This document shows, piece after piece, positions 40,252-49,525 of a stretch of DNA of 64,000 nt. The stretch's first letter is position 1; each line of letters begins with the position of its first letter. Both the position numbers and the translations under genes were made by a program. This stretch comes from Halalkalicoccus paucihalophilus (GTDB taxonomy: Archaea; Halobacteriota; Halobacteria; Halobacteriales; Halalkalicoccaceae): assembly GCF_001593955.1 (NCBI RefSeq), contig NZ_LTAZ01000003.1, positions 186,001 through 250,000 on the forward strand. Direction: 5' to 3'. A model generated the notes under the pieces. It did not search any database. It was not told the DNA's origin and saw only the letters and a list, made by a program, of their open reading frames with translations.

Positions 40252-43200
40252 ATGAGCAGGTCCGATATCGACGAGGAGGACCGACCCTCGGAGGGTGCGC
40301 GGTTCGGGGAGGTCCCCGACCAGTACGACCCCGAGGCGGTCGAGAAGCGGGTGTTCGAGTACTGGGAGGAGGTCGACGCCTACGAGAAAACGAAAGAAGC
40401 GTTCGCCGACGAGGAGCCCTTCTTCTTCGTCGACGGGCCGCCGTACACCTCCGGGGCGGCCCATATGGGAACGACGTGGAACAAGAGCCTGAAGGACGCC
40501 TACATCCGTCACATCCGGATGCGGGGCCACGACGTGACCGACCGCCCGGGCTACGACATGCACGGGCTGCCCATCGAGACGAAGGTCGAAGAGCGCCTTG
40601 GCTTCGAGAACAAGAAGGACATCGAGGAGTTCGGCATGGAGAACTTCATTTCCGAGTGCAAGTCCTTCGCGGACGAGCAGTTGGAGGGCCTCCAGAGCGA
40701 TTTCAAGTCTTTCGGTGTCTGGATGGACTGGGAGAACCCCTACAAGACGGTCTCGCCCGAATACATGGAGGCGGCATGGTGGGGCTTCTCGCAGATCGCC
40801 GAACGCGGGCTGGTCGATCAGGGAAAGCGATCCATTTCACAGTGTCCCCGCTGTGAGACCGCCATCGCGAACAACGAGGTCGAGTACGAGGACCGCGAGG
40901 ACCCGACGGTCTACGTCTCGTTCCCGCTCAGAGAGCGCGAGGGCAGCCTCGTCATCTACACCACCACGCCGTGGACCATCCCGGCGAACGAGTTCGTCGC
41001 GGTCGGCGAGGAGCTGACCTACCAGAAAATCCGCGCGACCCGCGACGGCGAGGAGGACGTCCTCTACATCGCCGCCGAGTGTGTCGAGAACGTGCTCTCG
41101 AAGGGACGCTACGAGGACTACGAAATCGAGGAGGAGATTTCGGGTGCGGAGATGCTCGGCTGGGAGTACGACCTCCCGCTCGCCGAGGAGGTGCCCGCAA
41201 ACCCCGACAGAGATGGCACTCACACCGTCTATCACGCCGACTACGTCGAGGCCGAGGACACCGGATTAGTGCACTCCGCGCCCGGCCACGGTGAGGTCGA
41301 CTTCGAACGCGGACAGGAGTTGGGACTCCCGATCTTCTGTCCCATCGGCGGCGACGGCGTTTATACCTCCGAGGGCGGCAAGTACGAGGGCCAGTTCGTC
41401 AAAGAGGCCGACGAGGAGATCACGGCCGACATAGAGGAGAAGGGCCTGCTCGTCGCCTCGGGGACCATTACCCACTCGTACGGCCACTGCTGGCGGTGTG
41501 ACACGCCGATCCTCCAGATGGCGACCGACCAGTGGTTCATCACGATTACCGACGTCAAAGAGGAACTGCTCGACAACATCGAGGACAGCGAGTGGCACCC
41601 ACAGTGGGCGCGGGACAACAGGTTCAGGGACTTCGTCGAGAACGCCCCCGACTGGAACGTCTCGCGACAGCGCTACTGGGGGATCCCGATCCCGATCTGG
41701 GTCCCCGAGGGCTGGTGCGGGGAGATGGACGACGTGATCGTGATCGGCTCCCGTGAGGAGCTCGCCAAGCGCGTGGACGAAGACGTCGATCCCGAGGAGG
41801 TCGACCTCCACCGCCCGACCGTCGACGACCTGACGATCACCGAGGACGGAACGACCTACGAGCGCGTCCCGGACGTCTTCGACGTCTGGCTCGACTCATC
41901 CGTGGCCTCGTGGGGCACGCTCGATTATCCGGGCGACGAGGAACGCTTCGAGGAGCTGTGGCCCGCCGACCTCATCATGGAGGCCCACGACCAGACCCGC
42001 GGGTGGTTCTGGTCACAGTTGGGTATGGGCACCGCCGCGCTCGGGGAGATCCCCTACGACGAGGTGTTGATGCACGGCTTCGCCAACGACAGCGAGGGCA
42101 AGAAGATGTCCAAATCGGTGGGCAACGTCGTCCAGCCCCACGAGGCGATCCAGCGCCACGGCTCGGACGCGATGCGACTGTTCTTGCTCTCGGTCAACCC
42201 GCAGGGCGAGGACATGCGCTTCTCGTGGGACGAGATGGCGACGATGGAGCGCAACCTCAACATCCTCTGGAACGTCTTCCGGTTTCCCCTCCCCTATATG
42301 CGCATGGACGGGTTCGACCCCGAGGGGACCGATCTGGAGGCGGTCGATTCCGACCTCGAACTCGTCGACGAGTGGATACTTGCCCGCCTCCAGACCGTCA
42401 CCCGCGAGATGACCGCCGCGTGGGACGACTTCCGCCAGGATCAGGCGCTCTCGGCGCTGATGGAATTCGTCGTCGAGGACGTTTCGAGGTTCTATATCCA
42501 GGTGGTGCGAGAGCGCATGTGGGACGAGGAGGACAGCCCCTCGAAGAACGCCGCGTACGCCACGCTGTATCACGTCCTGAAGCAGGTCTGTGCGCTGCTG
42601 GCGCCCTATGCCCCCTTCATCACCGAGGAGATCTACGGCGCGCTCACGGGCGACCGGGGCCACGACACCGTCCATATGCTCGAATGGCCCGAGCAAGAGG
42701 AGTACTGGACCGACGAACAGCTCGAGACAGACATCGAGCTGGTCCGCGCGGTCGAGGAGGCGGGCTCGAACGCCCGCCAGCAGGCCGAACGCAAACTGCG
42801 CTGGCCCGTTTCCCGTGTCGTCGTCGCGGCGGGAGAGGACCGCCTCGCCGAAGCCGTCGGCCGCCAGGGGGCGCTCCTCGAAGACCGGCTCAACGCCCGC
42901 GAGATCCATGTCGTCGCCACCGACGAACGCTTCGAGGAACTCGCCTACAGCGCACGGGCCGACATGAGCGTCCTCGGGCCGCAGTTCGGCGATCGGGCCG
43001 GCGAGGTCATGAGCGCGCTCAACGAGGCCCGCATCGAGGAGCCCTCGCTCGACGCGCTTTCGGCGGCCGTCTCGACGGCGCTCGGCGAGGACGTCGAGCT
43101 GACCGAGGAGATGGTCGAATTCGTCGAGGAGACTCCCGAGGAACTCTCGGGTTCACGGATCACCATCGAGGGCAATGGGTTAGGAGTCGTCTACGTCGAC

Positions 43201-43479
43201 ACCGAACTCACCGAGGACATCGAAAGCGAGGGCTACGCCCGCGAGGTTATCAGGAGAGTTCAAGAGATGCGAAAGGAACTGGACCTGCCCATCGACGCCC
43301 CGATCCGCCTCGACCTCGACATCGCGGACGACCAGGTCGCGGGGCTCGTGAGCGAGCACGAGGACCTGATCGCCGAGGAGGTCCGCGCGGCGGAACTCGA
43401 AACGGTCGAGGACGGCCATCGCAAGGAATGGGAGGTCGAGGGGATCGAGATGGAGATCGCGATCGAATCGTTAGAGTGA
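40252..43479 (+). CDS. ileS: Isoleucyl-tRNA synthetase
   Basis: A 1075-aa class I synthetase that charges tRNA-Ile. The HIGH-type motif is HMGT in YTSGAAHMGTTWNKSLKDAY near residue 70, and KMSKS is at about 618. The CP1 editing domain has TTTPWTIPANEFVAVG. It has the archaeal/eukaryotic pattern (YDMHGLPIETKVEERLGF), unlike the bacterial-type leuS of this window. A long C-terminal extension (last 150 residues) belongs to that type. The ATG at 40252 follows the hairpin-rich gap. Its 3' end overlaps the convergent prs gene by nine bases. Confidence 0.96.
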   Translation: MSRSDIDEEDRPSEGARFGEVPDQYDPEAVEKRVFEYWEEVDAYEKTKEAFADEEPFFFVDGPPYTSGAAHMGTTWNKSLKDAYIRHIRMRGHDVTDRPGYDMHGLPIETKVEERLGFENKKDIEEFGMENFISECKSFADEQLEGLQSDFKSFGVWMDWENPYKTVSPEYMEAAWWGFSQIAERGLVDQGKRSISQCPRCETAIANNEVEYEDREDPTVYVSFPLREREGSLVIYTTTPWTIPANEFVAVGEELTYQKIRATRDGEEDVLYIAAECVENVLSKGRYEDYEIEEEISGAEMLGWEYDLPLAEEVPANPDRDGTHTVYHADYVEAEDTGLVHSAPGHGEVDFERGQELGLPIFCPIGGDGVYTSEGGKYEGQFVKEADEEITADIEEKGLLVASGTITHSYGHCWRCDTPILQMATDQWFITITDVKEELLDNIEDSEWHPQWARDNRFRDFVENAPDWNVSRQRYWGIPIPIWVPEGWCGEMDDVIVIGSREELAKRVDEDVDPEEVDLHRPTVDDLTITEDGTTYERVPDVFDVWLDSSVASWGTLDYPGDEERFEELWPADLIMEAHDQTRGWFWSQLGMGTAALGEIPYDEVLMHGFANDSEGKKMSKSVGNVVQPHEAIQRHGSDAMRLFLLSVNPQGEDMRFSWDEMATMERNLNILWNVFRFPLPYMRMDGFDPEGTDLEAVDSDLELVDEWILARLQTVTREMTAAWDDFRQDQALSALMEFVVEDVSRFYIQVVRERMWDEEDSPSKNAAYATLYHVLKQVCALLAPYAPFITEEIYGALTGDRGHDTVHMLEWPEQEEYWTDEQLETDIELVRAVEEAGSNARQQAERKLRWPVSRVVVAAGEDRLAEAVGRQGALLEDRLNAREIHVVATDERFEELAYSARADMSVLGPQFGDRAGEVMSALNEARIEEPSLDALSAAVSTALGEDVELTEEMVEFVEETPEELSGSRITIEGNGLGVVYVDTELTEDIESEGYAREVIRRVQEMRKELDLPIDAPIRLDLDIADDQVAGLVSEHEDLIAEEVRAAELETVEDGHRKEWEVEGIEMEIAIESLE

Positions 43480-44319
43480 GCGGATCACCTCGGCGAGCGG
43501 CCGGGCGACGCTGACCTCGCTTTCGGCGCGCTCGATCGTGTCGGTGCCGTACACCCGCTCGACGCCCGCACGGGCGAGTTTCGTTCTGGCGTTGGCCGCG
43601 AGCATTGGGTGGACGCAGGTCACGAACACTCGTTTCGGGTTTTCGAGCGCGGCGATCGCCCCGCTCATCGTCGACCCCGTCGCGATGATGTCGTCGGCGA
43701 TCACCACGTCCCGACCATCCACTTCGACGTCGCTGGGCGTGATTTCGACCTCGCTGCCCGAGCGCCGGATCTTCTCGAAGTAGTCGACCTCGCCCTCGCC
43801 GTGGGAATCCTGTACCGTTTCCGCGAGTTCGATCGCCCCCGCGTCGGGCGAGAGAAACACCGGGTCCGTGAGTTCGGGGAGCGGGTCGGCGAGCACGCTC
43901 GCGCCCTCGACCGCCTCCGCGGGCACCGAGAAGTGTTCGAGGGCGCTCTCCTCGTGGGGTGAGACCGTCAGCACGCGATCGGTGCCGGTGCTCACCGCGC
44001 GGGCGACTGCGCGTACGGAGACGGGCTGGCCCGGCTCGAAGGCGCTGTCCTGGCGGGCGTAGCCCATGTAGGGCAGCACGGTCGTGATCTCCGAGACGCC
44101 CGATTCTCGCAGGGCGTCCTGTAGCTGGAGCAGTTCGAGGTGGGCGTCGCTGGTGGTCGTCGAGGCGACGATCACCGCGGAATCGGTCTCGACCTCGGGT
44201 GTGGCGGCGAGCAGTTCGCCGTCGGGAAAGCGCTCGAACTCGACGGGTGCCAGCGGTCGGTCGAGTTCGCTCGCCAGTGCGGCCGCGAGCGACTGTGATG
44301 ACGAACCGGGTACGATCAT
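43471..44319 (-). CDS. prs: Ribose-phosphate pyrophosphokinase
   Basis: A 282-aa enzyme that makes PRPP from ribose 5-phosphate and ATP, feeding purine, pyrimidine, histidine and tryptophan synthesis. It has FERFPDGELLA near 28-38, LPYMGYARQDSAFEPGQP near 85-102 and the PRPP-binding loop VVIADDIIATGSTM near 207-220. Its length fits the short archaeal form. Tail-to-tail with ileS, with a nine-base overlap. upp, hisA, hisB and hisI in this window belong to pathways that use PRPP. Confidence 0.95.
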   Translation of the reverse strand: MIVPGSSSQSLAAALASELDRPLAPVEFERFPDGELLAATPEVETDSAVIVASTTTSDAHLELLQLQDALRESGVSEITTVLPYMGYARQDSAFEPGQPVSVRAVARAVSTGTDRVLTVSPHEESALEHFSVPAEAVEGASVLADPLPELTDPVFLSPDAGAIELAETVQDSHGEGEVDYFEKIRRSGSEVEITPSDVEVDGRDVVIADDIIATGSTMSGAIAALENPKRVFVTCVHPMLAANARTKLARAGVERVYGTDTIERAESEVSVARPLAEVIRSL

Positions 44320-44370
44320 ACCCGTGGATCCACCGGGCGCGCTAAACCCGTTTTCGGTCTCAACGGAGCA

Positions 44371-45135
44371 CTACCGAACGAGCATCGCCCGCACGCCCGG
44401 GACGCCGAGCGCCTGCGAGCGCCACCCCTCGCCCGCATCGACGTACAGCATTCCGTCGGAGCTCGCCCCGTAGACCGCCTCGCCGACCGCCACCGCCGCC
44501 AGCGGTTCGGGCGTCTCGCGCTCGCGCCACTCGCCGCCGTAAACGGAGAGGGTATCGCCGGCGAGTGTGGCTCCAGAAGAGAGTTCACCCGGCGAACCGG
44601 TCCCCGAAACCCGGTCGAACGCCCCGTCGAGGTCGCGCATCCAGCCGTTGCCCAGACGGTAGAGCCCCGAGTCGGTCGCCGCGAGCGGGATCCCGGGGGT
44701 CGAGACATCGTGTACACCCTCCAACCCGACGTGTGTGAGGTCGTCGCCGACGCGGTAGACGCCCTCACCGGTCGCGAGCAGGTCCCCGTCGGCCGCCCGC
44801 ACGTCCTCGTGGGTCCCGATCTCGGTCCACTCGCCGCCTTCGAGACGGGCGACCCGTCCCACCGGGGAGACGGCGATGGGTTCGACACTTCCGCCGACGG
44901 CGACGGCGGGGCCGAACCCCGTCGGTTCGCCCTCCAGCAGGACGTCCTCGTCGGTGGCGACCGCCAACTCGCCGACCCACGCGAGGTCGCGGGCGACACA
45001 CCGGTGTTCGATGCCGAAGTTCCCGATCGAATCGCCCGAGACGGAGACGCCGAGGACGCCGAGATCGGTCGCGAGATAGACGCGCGTCTCGGCGCTCTTG
45101 TCGGCGTAGACGCGCTTTTCCTCGATGCTGCTCAT
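44371..45135 (-). CDS. Beta-propeller-like haloarchaeal protein (HVO_0234 type)
   Basis: A 254-aa acidic soluble protein built of short repeating strands (for example VYLATDLGVLGVSV, VAVATDEDVL-like segments and YRLGNGWMRDLDG), consistent with a beta-propeller. The N-terminus MSSIEEKRVYADKSAETRVY resembles the HVO_0234 family as I remember it. There is no catalytic motif and no signal peptide. It is divergent from the phosphoglucomutase-family gene. Function unknown. Confidence 0.78.
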   Translation of the reverse strand: MSSIEEKRVYADKSAETRVYLATDLGVLGVSVSGDSIGNFGIEHRCVARDLAWVGELAVATDEDVLLEGEPTGFGPAVAVGGSVEPIAVSPVGRVARLEGGEWTEIGTHEDVRAADGDLLATGEGVYRVGDDLTHVGLEGVHDVSTPGIPLAATDSGLYRLGNGWMRDLDGAFDRVSGTGSPGELSSGATLAGDTLSVYGGEWRERETPEPLAAVAVGEAVYGASSDGMLYVDAGEGWRSQALGVPGVRAMLVR

Positions 45136-45209
45136 ACGGGAGGTTCGCGCTCGGGCGTCAAATGGCTGTTCCGGAATCCATTTGCCCCGTCGCTCCCCAG
45201 AGTCGGGTG

Positions 45210-46574
45210 ATGGACGTGTTCGGATCGAGCGGGACGCGCGGGGTTGCGAACGAGGAGATCACGCCGGCGTTCGTCCTGCAGGTCGTCGCGGCCGCCGGAA
45301 CGGTCTGGGGGACCGACCGGATCGCCGTCGCCCGCGACACCCGATCGACCGGACGCATGCTCGAAAACGCCGCCGTGAGCGGCCTCCAGAGCGTCGGCTG
45401 TGACGTCGATCGGCTGGGCGTGATTCCCACGCCGGGCGCACAGGCCTACGCCGCCCGCGAGGGCGTCCCGGCGGTGATGATCACCGCCTCACACAACCCA
45501 CCGGAGTACAACGGTGTCAAACTCATCGGAGCCGATGGCATCGAACTCTCCGTCTCGGAACTTGAGGTCGTCGAGGAGACCTTCCTCTCGGAGGCCGACG
45601 GCGCGCGCTCGTGGGCCCGAACCGGCGACGAGTTCGCCGTCGAGGACGCCACCCAGCGATACGTCGAGGGCGTCCGCGAGGCGGTCGATACGGAGAAAAT
45701 CGCCGACGCCGATTTGACCGTGGCCATCGACCCCGGCCACGGCGCGGCCTCGCTGACCAGCCCACGGCTCTTCCGGGAACTGGGCTGTCGGGTCGTCACC
45801 GTCAACGCTCAACCCGACGGCCGGTTCCCGGGGCGAAACCCCGAACCCGTCGAGAAGAACCTCGCGGATCTGGGGCGGCTCGTCCGCGCGAGCGACGCCG
45901 ACGTCGGCATCGCCCACGACGGCGACGGCGACCGGGCGATCTTCTACGACGAACTGGGGACCTACATCGAGGGCGATGCGGCGCTGGCGGCGCTCGCGGA
46001 CGCCGAACTCGGTCCCGAGGACGCTACCGTCGCCGCGGTCAACGTCTCCCAACGGCTGGTCGACGTCTGTGACCGAACGGGGGCGGACCTCGAACTCACG
46101 CCGATCGGCAGCACCTACATCACCAGCCGGATCCAGCAGCTCCGGGCCGAGGGGATCCCCGTGCCGGTCGCGGGCGAGGGTAACGGCGGGATCTACTTCC
46201 CCGAGTACAGCCTCGCGCGCGATGGGGCGTACATCGCCGCGCGCTTTCTCGAACTAGTAGTAGAGAGGCCCGCCAGCGAGGTGGTCGAACCGTTCGGCGG
46301 CTATCACAACGTCCGGCTGAAACTGGCCTACACGAACGACGCCGAACGGGAGGCGATGCTTACGGCCGTCGAGGACGCCGCGGCGGACTCCCGCGCCGAG
46401 AAGAACACGACCGACGGCGTGCGTCTCGACTACGGCGACGGCTGGGTGCTCGCCCGCCCCAGCGGGACCGAACCCGTCATCCGGGTGTACGCAGAGGCCC
46501 GCGGGGAGGGGCGAGCCGAGGAACTGGCCGCGCGGCTCTACGACGCCGCCGAGGCCGCCCGCCGGTCGGTATAG
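45210..46574 (+). CDS. Phosphoglucosamine / phosphomannomutase-family enzyme
   Basis: A 454-aa alpha-D-phosphohexomutase. The phosphoserine is S94 in ITASHNPPEYNG, the metal loop is DGDGDRAIF near residue 237, sugar recognition is GEGNGGIYFPE near 330, and phosphate recognition is RPSGTEPVIRVY near 417. Annotation as GlmM is likely because GVKLIGADGIEL follows the active site, but phosphomannomutase activity cannot be excluded. It supplies sugar phosphates for glycans. The ATG at 45210 (MDVFGSSGTRG) begins the conserved N-terminus; the open frame upstream does not. Confidence 0.9.
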   Translation: MDVFGSSGTRGVANEEITPAFVLQVVAAAGTVWGTDRIAVARDTRSTGRMLENAAVSGLQSVGCDVDRLGVIPTPGAQAYAAREGVPAVMITASHNPPEYNGVKLIGADGIELSVSELEVVEETFLSEADGARSWARTGDEFAVEDATQRYVEGVREAVDTEKIADADLTVAIDPGHGAASLTSPRLFRELGCRVVTVNAQPDGRFPGRNPEPVEKNLADLGRLVRASDADVGIAHDGDGDRAIFYDELGTYIEGDAALAALADAELGPEDATVAAVNVSQRLVDVCDRTGADLELTPIGSTYITSRIQQLRAEGIPVPVAGEGNGGIYFPEYSLARDGAYIAARFLELVVERPASEVVEPFGGYHNVRLKLAYTNDAEREAMLTAVEDAAADSRAEKNTTDGVRLDYGDGWVLARPSGTEPVIRVYAEARGEGRAEELAARLYDAAEAARRSV

Positions 46575-46602
46575 CTCGGCCGAACCCGTTCGGGACAGGT
46601 AG

Positions 46603-46608
46603 TATAAC
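46603..46608 (+). promoter_or_regulatory. TATA-like box of the truncated haemoglobin gene
   Basis: TATAAC, 25-30 bases before the ATG at 46633, fitting a leaderless transcript. Confidence 0.5.
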
Positions 46609-46632
46609 GCCTCAGTGTCAACACGCATCCGT

Positions 46633-46995
46633 ATGTCAGAGCAGACGCTCTACGAACGACTCGGTGGCGAGGAGTCGATCGAGGCAGTCGTCGATCGATT
46701 CTACGGATACGTCATGGACGACGATCTGGTCAACGGCTACTTCGAGGACACCGATATGCAGAAACAGATCGCCCACCAGACCCAGTTCATCAGCTCCGTC
46801 ACCGGCGGGCCCGTCGAGTACTCCGGCGAGGACATGTACGCGGCCCACGAGGGCATGGGGATCTCCGAAGAGGAGTTCAACGCCATCGCGAAACACCTCA
46901 ACACGGCCCTGAAGGAGTTCGACGTGCCCGAAAGCGACCGCGAGGACGTCCTCGACGAGATCGCGAGCTACGAGGACGATATCGTCGGCGCGTAA
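46633..46995 (+). CDS. Group I truncated haemoglobin
   Basis: A 120-aa protein with the 2-on-2 globin fold. The proximal His is H72 in MYAAHEGMGIS, the B10 Tyr is Y24 in DRFYGYV, and the start MSEQTLYERLGGEESIEAVV is standard for TrHbN-type globins. It binds haem and likely O2 or NO; detoxification or oxygen sensing are the family roles. It begins at the ATG at 46633; six further in-frame residues upstream are not conserved. Its last 28 bases overlap the convergent coiled-coil gene. Confidence 0.9.
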   Translation: MSEQTLYERLGGEESIEAVVDRFYGYVMDDDLVNGYFEDTDMQKQIAHQTQFISSVTGGPVEYSGEDMYAAHEGMGISEEEFNAIAKHLNTALKEFDVPESDREDVLDEIASYEDDIVGA

Positions 46996-48098
46996 CGCGA
47001 GAGTACCTCTTCCAGTCGCCGTTTCTCCTCGCTCGCCGCCTCCCGTTCGGCGGCGATCGCCCCGCTCACGAGTCGCGTTCGTTCCCTCTCGTCGAGTCGC
47101 TCGCGGGCCTCGGCCGCCCGGCGGAGGCGCTCGTAATCCGGGTCCCGCGTCACCGTCTCGACCTCCCGGAGGCGGGCAACGGTCTCCTCGGGGGCGAACC
47201 GCCCGACGACCGCCCGGAGTTCGCGGAGGCGAAATCGGAGCTCGGCGGCGGGCCGGGGCGGCCACTCCAGTCGAAAGGGCTCGGCGTCGATCCGTTCGAG
47301 GGCCGTCCGCTGGGTCGCGACCGCCCGCTTGAGGGCGTCGGCGTCGGCGACGTAGTGGTCCAGTTTCGAGCGCGAGTAGCCGGCGTACTCGAGTAGCGTC
47401 GGGATCGGTTCGGTCCCAGCCTCCGCGCGCTCGATGTAGGCCCGCAGGTCCGCCGGCACTTGTGGAGTGTCGACCAGCGGGAACAACTCGGTCCGATCGA
47501 GGAAGACGGCGACCTCGCGGGCGCTCGTCCGGTCGAGGTACGCCGAAAAGGCCGCCTCGACCGCGTCGTTGTACCCCTCGATGGGGACCCGCAGGTCGGC
47601 GACCGGGGCGTCGAGGTCGATATCGGAGAGCGCGAGCAGTCGGTCGTACTCGTCGATCCGCTCTTCGAGGGTTTCGATCCGCGTCTCGGCCGCTCGGCGC
47701 GCCTCGCGTAGGTCCTCGCGGGCGGCCGCGCGCTCCTCGAGCCGGTCGAGGTCGTCGTCGACGGGTGCGAGCAACTCGCGTGCGCGCTCGAAGTCGCCCT
47801 CGTTGAGCCGCCGTTTGTCGAAGGCGTCCTCGGCCGCCTCGAAGGCCTCGCGGTGGGCGAGGTCCTCGGGGAGTTCGGAGACGACCGAGTCGAGCCCGCC
47901 CTGAAACTCGATGAAGGCCGTGAAATCGCCCGTTCCCGTCGCCCGGTCCTCGTAGCGATCGAAGAGTTCGTTCAGGCGTTCGCGGGCGTCGGCGAGCCGC
48001 CGTAGCTCCGACTCGCCGAGTTCCTCGACGGCCTCGGTTGCGGCCTCGTAGCGGGCGTGGGCGTCGGCGAGCCGCCGTTCGGGGTCGTTCTCACTCAT
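46968..48098 (-). CDS. Coiled-coil haloarchaeal protein (DUF7118-like)
   Basis: A 376-aa highly charged protein made largely of long heptad-like helices ([40 protein letters not shown] and [12 protein letters not shown]). It has no membrane helix and no enzymatic motif. I relate it to DUF7118 from memory, with low certainty. It overlaps hisI by eight bases at its start and the truncated haemoglobin by 28 bases at its end. The ATG at 48098 ([18 protein letters not shown]) is used. Confidence 0.75.
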   Translation of the reverse strand: MSENDPERRLADAHARYEAATEAVEELGESELRRLADARERLNELFDRYEDRATGTGDFTAFIEFQGGLDSVVSELPEDLAHREAFEAAEDAFDKRRLNEGDFERARELLAPVDDDLDRLEERAAAREDLREARRAAETRIETLEERIDEYDRLLALSDIDLDAPVADLRVPIEGYNDAVEAAFSAYLDRTSAREVAVFLDRTELFPLVDTPQVPADLRAYIERAEAGTEPIPTLLEYAGYSRSKLDHYVADADALKRAVATQRTALERIDAEPFRLEWPPRPAAELRFRLRELRAVVGRFAPEETVARLREVETVTRDPDYERLRRAAEARERLDERERTRLVSGAIAAEREAASEEKRRLEEVLSRYAPTISSS

Positions 48099-48459
48099 AG
48101 GCGTCGTCGGGGTCGAACACCTCCTCACCGACGTGTTCGCCCTCGATGGTCCGGTAGAAACACGTGCGGTGGCCGGTGTGACAGGCCCCGCCCTCCTGGT
48201 CAACGAGATACAGCAGGGTGTCCCCGTCACAGTCGACCCGGATCTCCCGTACCGCCTGCGTGTGGCCGCTGGTCGCACCCTTCTCCCAGAGCTGCTGGCG
48301 GCTGCGCGAGTAGTAATGTGCCCGGTCGGTTTCGCGGGTCCGCTCGATCGCCTCCCGGTTCGCGTACGCGAGCATCAGCACGTCGCCGGTGTCCGCGTCC
48401 TGGGCGATCACGGGCAGCAGTCCACGGTCGTCGAACTCCAGATCGGGTGCGTCGCTCAT
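48091..48459 (-). CDS. hisI: Phosphoribosyl-AMP cyclohydrolase
   Basis: A 122-aa enzyme that opens the purine ring of phosphoribosyl-AMP in histidine synthesis. The zinc and magnesium sites are seen in DCDGDTLL near residues 76-83 and [14 protein letters not shown] near 90-103, with [16 protein letters not shown]. It lacks the HisE part, so the pyrophosphohydrolase must be separate. The gene is followed by the overlapping coiled-coil gene. The ATG at 48459 is leaderless-like. Confidence 0.95.
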   Translation of the reverse strand: MSDAPDLEFDDRGLLPVIAQDADTGDVLMLAYANREAIERTRETDRAHYYSRSRQQLWEKGATSGHTQAVREIRVDCDGDTLLYLVDQEGGACHTGHRTCFYRTIEGEHVGEEVFDPDDAYE

Positions 48460-48693
48460 GGATCGAACGAGCCACCGGCGTCGAATAGGTCTTCCGTGTC
48501 GATCGATTGACGGTCGAAGCAGGAGCGTGGATCGGCGGTGTGACCACGAGCGCAGGGGTGCGTAGTATGGGCCATCCGGGTGCGACTGTCAGGGGCACCG
48601 CCGATCCGGGCACGCCGGCCGGCCCATACTCCCCGTTTGGGACGAACCGAACCTATAGCTACCCCCCACCACATGTGGCGCGGCGTCGGACAC

Positions 48694-49482
48694 CTACGAC
48701 GAGAGCGCCGTCGCGTCCACCTCGCGGGCGGCTTCCTTATGGGTCTCGTAGGCCAAAAGCGCCTGCTCCCTGACGTCGGGGTCGCCCCACTCGAAACAGG
48801 CGACGAACTGTCCCCCCTCGTAGGCTCCGAGGAAGACCCGCTCGCCGATGATCGAGAGCCCGAACGAGAAGGAATCGGGATGGGCGTACAACGAGAGCCC
48901 GTCGATCGAGACGGCGTCATCGAACTCGGTGTCGTACTCGGTTTTCGAGGCCGAGAGCGCGGCCGTGTCCAACACGAGTTCGCCCTCGGCGCCCCGCTCC
49001 AGCAGCGTTCGGTGGGCCTCGTTGAACAGCGGGCTGACGACCGGAACGATCCCGACGAACCGCGACGGCTCGAGTTCCCGCACCCGCTCGGTGTAGTACC
49101 GGAGCGGGGCGTGGGGGTCCGTTTCCGTCGCCGTGACGACCGTCGCGCTCTCCAGGACGGCGGGCGACAGCGTCATACCGGCCTCGTCGAGCGGTTCGAG
49201 GCTCTCGCCGTACGTCTCGACGAGCCCGACGGTTGCGATCAGTTCGTCGTACGCCGCGAGGACGAGTCGACCCCCGACCGTGCAGGTGTACCCCCCGTCG
49301 ACCCGGCGAATCCAGCCCAGGTCGGTCAGTTCCTTGAGGTTGCGCTGGGTCGCCGAGCGGGACAACCCCAGTTGATCGACGAGTTCTGCGGGCTGCAGCG
49401 GGCCGTCTTCGAGTTCACTCAGCAGGGAGACGCGGTTCGGCGAGGTCGCGAGAAAACGAACGCGCTCGTCCGGCGATGGCAT
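48694..49482 (-). CDS. Winged-helix regulator with FilR1-like C-terminal domain
   Basis: A 262-aa transcription regulator. The N-terminal ArsR/MarR-like winged helix (about 1-75: VSLLSELEDGPLQPAELVDQ, SRSATQRNLKELTDLGWIRR) is followed by a larger ligand domain (about 110-250: RFVGIVPVVSPLFNEAHRTL, YAHPDSFSFGLSIIGERVFL). This architecture is typical of methanogenic FilR1-like and haloarchaeal regulators. Its ligand and target genes are unknown. It is the first gene left of a 234-base gap after hisI. Confidence 0.85.
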   Translation of the reverse strand: MPSPDERVRFLATSPNRVSLLSELEDGPLQPAELVDQLGLSRSATQRNLKELTDLGWIRRVDGGYTCTVGGRLVLAAYDELIATVGLVETYGESLEPLDEAGMTLSPAVLESATVVTATETDPHAPLRYYTERVRELEPSRFVGIVPVVSPLFNEAHRTLLERGAEGELVLDTAALSASKTEYDTEFDDAVSIDGLSLYAHPDSFSFGLSIIGERVFLGAYEGGQFVACFEWGDPDVREQALLAYETHKEAAREVDATALSS

Positions 49483-49525
49483 CGTCCGAGTGCTTCGGGC
49501 CGACCGTTATAGTGTTTCCGTCACG

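Noticed and set aside
48669..48678. Palindrome CCACATGTGG as an operator for the FilR1-like regulator.
   Set aside because: It is 3' of that gene and 16 bases before its stop side, not at its promoter; no second copy was seen nearby.
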